A DNA stretch of 15,370 nt, from assembly GCA_903876815.1 (NCBI GenBank), contig CAIRBL010000027.1, positions 1-15,370 of the forward strand. The letters run 5' to 3'. The DNA comes from an uncultured bacterium. Lineage in GTDB: Bacteria > Patescibacteriota > Patescibacteriia > UBA1558 > GWA2-36-10. The notes under the pieces are model-generated. The model made no database searches. It was not told where the DNA came from and saw only the letters and a list, made by a program, of their open reading frames with translations. Of this stretch, positions 7,224-12,922 are shown one piece after another. Every line of letters starts with the position of its first letter. Position 1 is the stretch's first letter. The position numbers were made by a program, and so were the translations under genes.

Positions 7224-7598
7224 ATGGCAAACGCAAAAATTTTAGTAGTAGAGGACGATGAATTTCTATTGTCAATGTACCAAACTAAATTGGGTTTAGA
7301 AAATTTTGAGGTCACGACCGCTGTCAATGGTTTACAAGCTATTAAGCTAGCCCAAAAAGACAAGCCAGACCTGATTTTGTTGGACTTAAATTTACCAGAA
7401 ATGAACGGTTTTGAAGTCTTAGAAAATTTAAAGTTTCAAGATCACACCAAAAATATTCCAGTCTTAGTTTTGACTAATTATTCGCAAAAAGAAGATATTG
7501 ATAGATGTTTTAAATTAGGCGCTAAAGACTATTTGATTAAGGCGCACTTTATCCCTTCGGAAGTAGTAGAAAAAATTAAAAAATTTTTAAATAAATAA
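7224..7598 (+). CDS. CheY-like single-domain response regulator
   Basis: A 124-aa stand-alone receiver domain. It shows all the phosphotransfer residues: acidic pair D11-D12 (VVEDDEF), phosphoacceptor D54 (LILLDLNLPEMNG), T84 (VLVLTNYS) and K106 (KDYLIKAHF). There is no output domain, so it should act by protein contact, as PilG/PilH and CheY do. It sits between pilB and the pilT-like gene (6 nt before the latter), which suggests that phosphorylation modulates pilus extension or retraction; this is inferred from context. No histidine kinase is encoded nearby. The ATG at 7224 is preferred because an ATG at 7219 is out of frame; AAAGGG at 7202-7207 is too far away to be a normal ribosome binding site. 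Confidence 0.94.
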   Translation: MANAKILVVEDDEFLLSMYQTKLGLENFEVTTAVNGLQAIKLAQKDKPDLILLDLNLPEMNGFEVLENLKFQDHTKNIPVLVLTNYSQKEDIDRCFKLGAKDYLIKAHFIPSEVVEKIKKFLNK

Positions 7599-7604
7599 TT
7601 CTTC

Positions 7605-8675
7605 ATGTCCGCTACCGAGACTTTATTGATCAATAAAATTTTAAATCTAGCAGCTGAGCGTCGAGCTTCAGATGTGCATTTGACAGTTGGCAATTATCCA
7701 GTTTTAAGGATTGATGGTAAACTAGTTACTTTGACTAATGAGTCAGTTTTGACACCAGATTTTTTGTGGGGGATGGCGAATAGTTTTTTGAGTGAGGCGG
7801 ATAAAAAATTATTAGAAACGCAAAGAGAAATAGTGACGGTTTATTCATGGGCGAATCGTGCTCGTTTTCGGGCTAGAGTTTTTTTTCAAAAAGGCTACGT
7901 CGCACTTTCATTGCGTTTAATACCACAGCTGATTCGTTCACCTAAAGATTTAGGTTTGCCAGAGGCTGTTTTACAGGCTATTAGCCAAGAAAAGGGTTTA
8001 ATCATCATCAGTGGACCTTTTGGCTCTGGTCGCACTAGCACGGTGGCGTCTTTATTAGAAACATTAAATCGCAATAAAGGCTTACACATCCAAACTTTAG
8101 AGAAGCCCATCGAATATTTGTTAGCCAATAATCAGTCTATCATTGAGCAGAGAGAAATAGGCAAAGACACCGCTAGCTTTAGACAAGGTTTATTGGATAT
8201 TTTGGATGAAGATGTGGATGTGATGGTATTATCAGCGATGAATGAAAGGGGTTTAGAGGAGTTGCTTTTGGAAGCAGCGGAGAGCGGTAAACTGATTATT
8301 GCTATCATGGACGCTGATACGGTTATTTCCGTTTTAGAGCGTTTTATTAGCAATATTGATATTAGTAGGCGTGAGTGGGGGCAAGCTGTCTTGGCACAGG
8401 TTTTATTGGCTGTAGTAGTGCAGAGATTATTACCTCGTATCGGTGGTGGCTTACGTTTAGCTTGTGAAGTTTTGACCTCTACTTCAGCTGTACAATCTAT
8501 CATCAAAGACAATAGATTGTCCCAATTAAATAGTATTTTGCAAACCTCTAGAGAAGAGGGTATGCTTAATCTCGACAAGGCTTTATTAGAGCTAGTCCGT
8601 TTAGGTGAGGTTAATGCTAATGAGGCTGCTGAACAAGCCATAGATAAAGAGGCTTTTAAGCGCAATTTTAAATAA
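7605..8675 (+). CDS. pilT: PilT-family protein with degenerate ATPase motifs (likely pseudo-ATPase)
   Basis: A 356-aa protein collinear with the retraction ATPase PilT: RRASDVHLTVGNYPVLRIDGKL at 19-40, the linker to the core near LGLPEAV, QRLLPRIGGG at 273-282 and the family C-terminus GMLNLDKALLELVRLGEVNANEA at 319-341. The catalytic core, however, is eroded. Walker A is GPFGSGRT (137-144) with Arg143 in place of the invariant Lys. TLEDP has become TLEKP (164-168). The Walker B block reads VMVLSAMNER (206-215) where PilT has VILVGEMRD, so the catalytic Glu is Ala. The His box reads GKLIIAIMDAD (228-238) where PilT has GHLVFGTLHTN, losing both His. No PilB-type zinc cysteines are present, and the ORF has no stop or frameshift. 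ATP hydrolysis seems unlikely. A structural or regulatory role, perhaps in mixed hexamers, is inferred. Confidence 0.9.
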   Translation: MSATETLLINKILNLAAERRASDVHLTVGNYPVLRIDGKLVTLTNESVLTPDFLWGMANSFLSEADKKLLETQREIVTVYSWANRARFRARVFFQKGYVALSLRLIPQLIRSPKDLGLPEAVLQAISQEKGLIIISGPFGSGRTSTVASLLETLNRNKGLHIQTLEKPIEYLLANNQSIIEQREIGKDTASFRQGLLDILDEDVDVMVLSAMNERGLEELLLEAAESGKLIIAIMDADTVISVLERFISNIDISRREWGQAVLAQVLLAVVVQRLLPRIGGGLRLACEVLTSTSAVQSIIKDNRLSQLNSILQTSREEGMLNLDKALLELVRLGEVNANEAAEQAIDKEAFKRNFK

Positions 8676-8680
8676 AAAAT

Positions 8681-9889
8681 ATGCCTATATATAAATATCG
8701 TGCTCGCACTCAATCGGGAGGAATTTCTAACGGTAGCGTAGAAGCAGCCTCTGAACAAGCAGCTATTGAGCTTTTAGAAGATAAGGGCTTAGTTGTTTTA
8801 TCTTTGTCTGCTGGAGCAGGAGGGGCAAAAAAAGGTTTTAATATCAATATAGGTGGTGTCAAAAGTAAAGACATTGTTATTTTTTCTCGTCAGTTATCAG
8901 TCATGGTTTCTGCCACCGTGCCGATAGTCCAAGCTTTAAAGATTTTAGCTCAACAAACAGTCAATGTGGTGTTTATTGAGAAGATTTTAGAAATGGCTAA
9001 TGATGTGGATGGTGGTATGAAGCTGTCTTTTGCGATGGCAAAGCATGAAAAAATATTTAGTCGTTTTTATGTGGCCATGGTCAAATCTGGTGAAACTTCT
9101 GGTCAGTTAGACGATGTTTTACAGTATTTAGCTGATCAGATGGAAAAAGATTATGATTTGATTTCACGTATCAAAGGGGCGATGATTTATCCAGTTTTTA
9201 TTATCTGTGGTATGATCGCGGTCGGTTTTTTGATGATGGTGTTTGTGGTGCCAAAAATGACAGCAATGTTGATCGACTCTGGTGCCGAGTTGCCATTTTT
9301 AACTAAAATTTTGATTAGTGTGTCTGGTTTTATGCAGAGTTTTTGGTGGTTGATTATTGGTTTAGCGATTGGTATTTTTGCTTTGTTTAAAGTTTGGTTG
9401 CGCAGTAGTGGTGGTAGAATAACCTGGGATACCGCTAAAGTAAAAATACCTATCTTTGGGCCATTATTTCAAAAAATATATATTGTCCGTTTTGCGCGAT
9501 CGTTTGCGACCTTGACCAAGGGTGGTGTGCCGGTATCTTCAGCTTTAAAAATTACGGCCGAAGTGGTGGACAATGAAGCTTATAAAAAATTAATTATGGA
9601 CACTATCAAAGAGGTAGAGGATGGTAATTCAGTAGCTACTTTGTTTAATAAATCAGAACTTATGCCTAAAATGTTATCCCAGATGATGAGTATCGGCGAG
9701 CAAACTGGTAAGCTAGATGCGATTTTAGAAAAGTTAGCTGATTTTTATACCCGTGAAATTGATAATTTAGTCAATGGTTTAACGGCCTTGATCGAACCGA
9801 TGATTTTGATCGTCATGGGTGTTGGTGTCGGTGGTATGGTGGCGGCTATCATGTTGCCGATGTTTAAAGTGGCTCAAAGTATCAGTTAG
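8681..9889 (+). CDS. pilC: Type IV pilus inner-membrane platform protein PilC
   Basis: A polytopic platform protein of the GspF/PilC family that transmits ATPase movement to the growing pilus. The 402 residues begin MPIYKYRARTQSGGISNGSVEA, typical of PilC, and hold two T2SSF domains (about 65-190 and 265-395). Each has the family signature: SGETSGQLDDVL at 136-147 and IGEQTGKLDAIL at 338-349. Transmembrane segments lie at about 168-190, 218-240 and 370-395. Length is normal for the family (about 400 aa). It starts 5 nt after the pilT-like gene without a Shine-Dalgarno, so the two are probably translationally linked. A palindrome follows before the next gene. Confidence 0.97.
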   Translation: MPIYKYRARTQSGGISNGSVEAASEQAAIELLEDKGLVVLSLSAGAGGAKKGFNINIGGVKSKDIVIFSRQLSVMVSATVPIVQALKILAQQTVNVVFIEKILEMANDVDGGMKLSFAMAKHEKIFSRFYVAMVKSGETSGQLDDVLQYLADQMEKDYDLISRIKGAMIYPVFIICGMIAVGFLMMVFVVPKMTAMLIDSGAELPFLTKILISVSGFMQSFWWLIIGLAIGIFALFKVWLRSSGGRITWDTAKVKIPIFGPLFQKIYIVRFARSFATLTKGGVPVSSALKITAEVVDNEAYKKLIMDTIKEVEDGNSVATLFNKSELMPKMLSQMMSIGEQTGKLDAILEKLADFYTREIDNLVNGLTALIEPMILIVMGVGVGGMVAAIMLPMFKVAQSIS

Positions 9890-9905
9890 ATAAATAAATA
9901 TAGTT

Positions 9906-9935
9906 TAATTCCCCCGGCATACGCCGGGGGAATTA
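9906..9935. repeat. Long GC-core palindrome between pilC and the TPR gene
   Basis: A 13-bp perfect stem, taattcccccggc (9906-9918) / gccgggggaatta (9923-9935), has loop atac and is the longest perfect palindrome in the window. It is followed by caaaatag, so there is no T-run. It could act as an mRNA stability or processing element inside the operon, or as a weak terminator; the sequence alone does not decide. Confidence 0.8.
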
Positions 9936-9956
9936 CAAAATAGTCTGTAAAATTTT

Positions 9957-12239
9957 ATGTGGAAGAAATTATTAAAGAAAAATTATATTTTTGTGTACGG
10001 CTTATTTTTTGTAAGCTTACTTTTTTATTTAGCTTTTACTAAAATAGGAGGGGATGGGGATTTTTGGTGGTTGATGGCACTGGGGAGACATTTTTGGGAG
10101 ACTGGACAGATTACAAATTATGATATGTTGTCCCATACTTTTCCTCATGGCTATTTTTGGAATCATAGCCGGCTATTTGATATCATTGTCTATGGTTTAT
10201 TTTCTTGGGGTAAATATCTAGCTTTAGATATCTTCAGATTTTTGCTATTTATTGGCACTTATTTTTTCTTATACAAAACCATTGCTTTAAAAAAACATCA
10301 AGTGTTAGTGACTGGTATTAGTTTAGCTCTGACATTGTGGTTTTTAGCTGATCGTTTGCTTTATCGGCCGGAACTATTTTCCATGTTATTATCAGCTATT
10401 TTGTTATTTTTATTATTTAAAGATAAACAGCAAGCTACTAAATTGATTTGGCTGGTGCCGATTTTGCAGCTGATTTGGGCAAATTCTCATGCGGGTTTTG
10501 TTTATGGCTTAGCAATTATTGGCATTTTTTTTGGGGCAGAAGTTATCAGATCTTTATTAAGACATCGCAATAATACTTTAGAAATATTTAAAGACAAAAG
10601 ATTAAAAAAATTATTTTTAGTTTTTATTTTATCTATTTTATCTACTTTTGGCACTTCTTATGGTTGGAAAATTTTTCCTTTGATATATAAATCTTTATCA
10701 TCACAAGAGGCGGCTGCTAGTATTGGTGAGTGGGGAGGGTATTCTTGGAAGTATTTGTTTAATTTTTTAAATCCTTTAAGTTATTTATTTTGGTTAAGCA
10801 TTTTAGTTTTGATCTTTAAAATAAAAGATATTAAAAATACCACCCACAGGGTGGTCGCCCCGTGGGCGAAGTTTTTAATAAAACTACAACATTATCCTTG
10901 GGAAGAAATATTTTTAATTATTTTATATTTATATTCAGCCTTAAAACATACTAGGTTTGTTTATTCTTTGAGTATTGTTTTGGCTATTATTGCTGCTAGA
11001 AATATAAAATACCTTTTTGCTATTCTCCGTCCTGAGCGCAGTCGAATGGGCGGAGAAGGCTCAAGGTTGGAGAATTTAAAATTTAAAATATTTTTACATT
11101 TAGTTTTAATTTTTGTCTTTTTTTTAGTGACTTATAAATTCACCCAACATCCATTTGGTTTAGACTCGAAAAATAATCGTTATCCAAAGCAAGCGGCTAA
11201 TTTTATTGCAGAACAAAAATTACCAGGCAAAATGTTTAACGAGTATATATATGGAGGTTATTTTAGTTTTTGGTTATATCCTCAATATCAGGTATCAATC
11301 GATGGTCGGACGCCAAATCTATATACTAATGATTTTTTTTGGCGTTATGATCATTTGGGTAACAAAAATATCCGAGAAAAAATGTTCAGTGATTATGAGA
11401 TTAATTTTATTGTTTGGCCGAGAAATACGGCTGTGGGTCAAACTATCTGGAGAGATCAAAATTGGCAACAGATTTATTTTGACAATCTTTCGGCGGTTTA
11501 TTTAAAAAAAACCGAGGAGAATAAGCCGTGGTTAGATAAATTTGGCTATAGTTTTATGGCTTCATTTTATGATGAAAGTTCTTTAAAACAAGTTTGTTCA
11601 GAAGATAATCTCAAAGAAACGCCAGAGCTAAAAAATAATTTAATTAAAGAGTTAGAGCGAGCGATTAATTTTAATCCCAATATTTCTCTTTATTATCAAG
11701 ACTTAGCCTTAGTTTATCAGACTTGTCAATTTCAAGAGAGTGATTTAGACAAGATTAAAACTAATTTAGAGCAAGCTTTGAAATTAAGTCCAGATGATAA
11801 ACACTTGGCTTATCAATTAGGTTTTGCTTATTTACAGCTCAATGATAATGAAAAAGCTGAAAAATATTTTAAACAAGCTGGCAAATCAAGACCATATTTA
11901 GTGGGTTTAGGTACAGCCCAATATAATCTTGGTAAGTATAAAAAAGCTCTAAAAACCATGCTCAAAGCTAGAAAGTTAGAAGGAGAATTAGATAATAAGT
12001 ATTATCAGACTTTAGCTCGCATTTATTATCAGCTAGATAAAAATGATAAAGCAATAGAATTTTTTCAGCGCTATCTAGATTTGACGCAAGATTTGACAGC
12101 GGAAACTTATATAGATTTAGCTTGGGCTTATTATGATAATCATGATATAAATAATACTAAAATTTATTTAGCTAAAGCCATAGAAAAAGATCAAAATTAT
12201 ACTGGTGTGGCAGATTTGCAAAAGCTGATTGGCGAGTAA
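9957..12239 (+). CDS. Polytopic GT-C-like membrane protein with C-terminal TPR domain
   Basis: A 760-aa protein with about ten hydrophobic segments between residues 10 and 395. The first extracytoplasmic loop carries GGDGDFWWLMALGRHFWETG (31-50), an acidic D-x-D-x-W-W motif like those in the first loop of GT-C sugar transferases and related membrane proteins. Residues about 405-515 form a soluble region (NEYIYGGYFSFWLYPQYQVSIDGR, 428-451) known from bacterial multi-TM proteins of this type. Residues 560-760 are TPR repeats (LAYQLGFAYLQLNDNEKAEKYFKQA, 617-641). The layout resembles eukaryotic TMTC O-mannosyltransferases, but this is architectural analogy, not shown homology. Two GC-rich palindromes are translated in frame at residues about 295-304 and 356-367. 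It lies between pilC and the pilin, suggesting glycan transfer to pilin or surface protein, or an assembly role. No Shine-Dalgarno is present. Confidence 0.8.
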   Translation: MWKKLLKKNYIFVYGLFFVSLLFYLAFTKIGGDGDFWWLMALGRHFWETGQITNYDMLSHTFPHGYFWNHSRLFDIIVYGLFSWGKYLALDIFRFLLFIGTYFFLYKTIALKKHQVLVTGISLALTLWFLADRLLYRPELFSMLLSAILLFLLFKDKQQATKLIWLVPILQLIWANSHAGFVYGLAIIGIFFGAEVIRSLLRHRNNTLEIFKDKRLKKLFLVFILSILSTFGTSYGWKIFPLIYKSLSSQEAAASIGEWGGYSWKYLFNFLNPLSYLFWLSILVLIFKIKDIKNTTHRVVAPWAKFLIKLQHYPWEEIFLIILYLYSALKHTRFVYSLSIVLAIIAARNIKYLFAILRPERSRMGGEGSRLENLKFKIFLHLVLIFVFFLVTYKFTQHPFGLDSKNNRYPKQAANFIAEQKLPGKMFNEYIYGGYFSFWLYPQYQVSIDGRTPNLYTNDFFWRYDHLGNKNIREKMFSDYEINFIVWPRNTAVGQTIWRDQNWQQIYFDNLSAVYLKKTEENKPWLDKFGYSFMASFYDESSLKQVCSEDNLKETPELKNNLIKELERAINFNPNISLYYQDLALVYQTCQFQESDLDKIKTNLEQALKLSPDDKHLAYQLGFAYLQLNDNEKAEKYFKQAGKSRPYLVGLGTAQYNLGKYKKALKTMLKARKLEGELDNKYYQTLARIYYQLDKNDKAIEFFQRYLDLTQDLTAETYIDLAWAYYDNHDINNTKIYLAKAIEKDQNYTGVADLQKLIGE
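10839..10868. repeat. Double-hairpin palindrome inside the GT-C/TPR gene, in frame
   Basis: Two adjacent hairpins: accaccc (10839-10845) / gggtggt (10849-10855) with loop aca, then cgccc (10856-10860) / gggcg (10864-10868) with loop cgt. Total length is exactly 30 nt, ten codons (TTHRVVAPWA), so a clean insertion would keep the frame. It falls in a loop between two transmembrane segments and contrasts with the very AT-rich flanks. Confidence 0.75.
11023..11057. repeat. Palindromic insert with CCTGAGCGCAGTCGAA core inside the GT-C/TPR gene
   Basis: ttctccg (11023-11029) / cggagaa (11051-11057) enclose cctgagcgcagtcgaatgg, a core resembling the CTGAGCGCAGTCGAA-type repeats dispersed in many bacterial genomes. 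It encodes most of LRPERSRMGGE (residues about 358-368), a charged stretch just before the last transmembrane helix. The arm ttctccg/cggagaa is also used by the palindrome at 7183-7204. Confidence 0.7.
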
Positions 12240-12257
12240 AGAAAAATGTGCTATAAT
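12229..12257 (+). promoter_or_regulatory. Pilin promoter
   Basis: The -35 TTGGCG (12229-12234, inside the end of the TPR gene) is 17 bp from a perfect TATAAT (12252-12257) with an extended TG at 12249-12250. Transcription from about 12264 would give a leader of about 110 nt before the pilin ATG. This lets the pilin be expressed separately from, and more strongly than, the assembly operon. Confidence 0.75.
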
Positions 12258-12288
12258 TATTTTAGTTTAATTATTAATATCCCAGATG

Positions 12289-12345
12289 TTTTTTATTTAA
12301 AAAATTCTTAGAGCTTTGAGGCCTCAAGCTTTAAAAAATAAAAAA
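12289..12345 (+). promoter_or_regulatory. Long inverted repeat in the pilin mRNA leader
   Basis: An AT outer stem, ttttttattt (12289-12298) / aaataaaaaa (12336-12345), encloses a GC-richer inner palindrome: ttgaggcctcaa (12316-12327), extended by agc (12312-12314) / gct (12328-12330) with one bulged T. No T-run follows, so it is not a terminator. It lies within the predicted 5' leader, about 30 nt before the pilin start, and could stabilise the mRNA or bind a regulator. Function is unknown. Confidence 0.45.
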
Positions 12346-12358
12346 TGTTTGAAACAAA

Positions 12359-12369
12359 GAGGGGAGGTG
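12359..12369 (+). promoter_or_regulatory. Strong Shine-Dalgarno of the pilin gene; decides the start
   Basis: gaggggaggtg ends in GGAGGTG (12363-12369), a near-perfect complement of the 16S 3' end, 5 nt before ATG 12375. It therefore selects ATG 12375 over the in-frame ATG at 12345. It is the only strong Shine-Dalgarno site among the genes of this window. Confidence 0.9.
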
Positions 12370-12374
12370 CAAAA

Positions 12375-12782
12375 ATGAAAAATAAAAAAGGTTTTACTTT
12401 AGTTGAGTTGTTGGTTGTCATTGCTATCATCGGTATTTTGTCCTCGGTGGCAGTGGTGAATTTAAACTCTGCTCGTGACAAAGCTAAAAAAGCAGCTATT
12501 CAAGCTACTTTGTCGCAATTATCCACGGCTATAATTATGTGTTTAGATGAGGGTGGTAATATAATAGCCAATGGTACTGTGTGTGCTAGCGGAACAGAGG
12601 TTCCTAAAAAGGATACAAATTTATGTGATAAAGCAGCAATTACTACTAATTGGCCAAACTTACCGCAATCGGGCACATATCTTAATGGCTGTAGTGGCAA
12701 TGCTAGCGAGACTACGTGGAGCTTTATGGCGAATGCTGTTGGTACTCATGTAACCTGTAGACAAAGTGGTTGTACTTACTAG
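12375..12782 (+). CDS. Type IV pilin, major-type
   Basis: A 135-aa prepilin. The leader MKNKKG is cut by prepilin peptidase before F7, giving a mature N-terminus FTLVELLVVIAIIGILSSVA with the conserved Glu5 and the hydrophobic helix (residues 7-28) that packs in the pilus core. Helix alpha1 continues to about residue 56 (NSARDKAKKAAIQATLSQLSTAI). The small globular tail holds six cysteines (56, 70, 84, 106, 128, 133), enough for three disulfides, and ends in CRQSGCTY. The start at 12375 is chosen because it has an excellent Shine-Dalgarno and a normal short leader; the in-frame ATG at 12345 would add ten residues and bury that site in coding sequence. It is a separate unit with its own promoter and terminators. 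It is short for a pilin but usual for Patescibacteria. Confidence 0.95.
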   Translation: MKNKKGFTLVELLVVIAIIGILSSVAVVNLNSARDKAKKAAIQATLSQLSTAIIMCLDEGGNIIANGTVCASGTEVPKKDTNLCDKAAITTNWPNLPQSGTYLNGCSGNASETTWSFMANAVGTHVTCRQSGCTY

Positions 12783-12803
12783 TTTAGATTTTTCAATTTA
12801 ATT

Positions 12804-12844
12804 AAAAATAAAATCTTCAGGACATGCTTGGGGATTTTATTTTT
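12804..12844 (+). terminator. Pilin terminator (first hairpin)
   Basis: A 12-bp stem, aaaaataaaatc (12804-12815) / gattttattttt (12833-12844), has a 17-nt loop. The T-rich 3' arm ends in ttttt. It lies 22 nt after the pilin TAG. The stem is AT-rich, so it may be weak alone. Confidence 0.5.
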
Positions 12845-12849
12845 GATAA

Positions 12850-12880
12850 CCCCGTATCGCTTCGCAGTACGGGGCTTTTA
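12850..12880 (+). terminator. Pilin terminator (second, GC-rich hairpin)
   Basis: ccccgta (12850-12856) / tacgggg (12868-12874) is a 7-bp stem with an 11-nt loop, followed by ctttta. It lies just after the first hairpin, so the two probably work in tandem between the pilin and the glycosyltransferase unit. It also belongs to the GC-rich palindrome set of this window. Confidence 0.65.
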
Positions 12881-12885
12881 AAGAT

Positions 12886-12913
12886 TTGGTAAAAAATCAT
12901 TCTATATGATAAT
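12886..12913 (+). promoter_or_regulatory. Promoter of the glycosyltransferase unit
   Basis: TTGGTA (12886-12891) is 16 bp from GATAAT (12908-12913). The expected start near 12920 is only about 3 nt before the ATG at 12923, so the transcript would be leaderless or nearly so. An overlapping TATGAT at 12905-12910 is an alternative -10. Confidence 0.55.
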
Positions 12914-12922
12914 ATATTAAGT

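Noticed and set aside
7605..8675. The pilT-like gene as a decayed pseudogene
   Set aside because: The frame is full length, flanking gaps are 6 and 5 nt, and the non-catalytic parts keep family sequence; random decay would be expected to bring stops or frameshifts.
8132..8758. A 208-codon minus-strand ORF opposite the pilT-like gene
   Set aside because: It lies wholly antisense to genes with clear PilT and PilC homology, and its translation is Ser/Lys/Leu-rich low complexity with no recognisable domain.
9906..9935. Terminator call for the 13-bp palindrome after pilC
   Set aside because: There is no T-run on either strand, and three other palindromes of the same type lie within the operon, so it is listed as a repeat, though weak termination cannot be excluded.
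12345..12374. Upstream in-frame ATG for the pilin
   Set aside because: It would add ten residues before the normal MKNKKG leader and place the excellent Shine-Dalgarno (12363-12369) inside the coding sequence; ATG 12375 is preferred.
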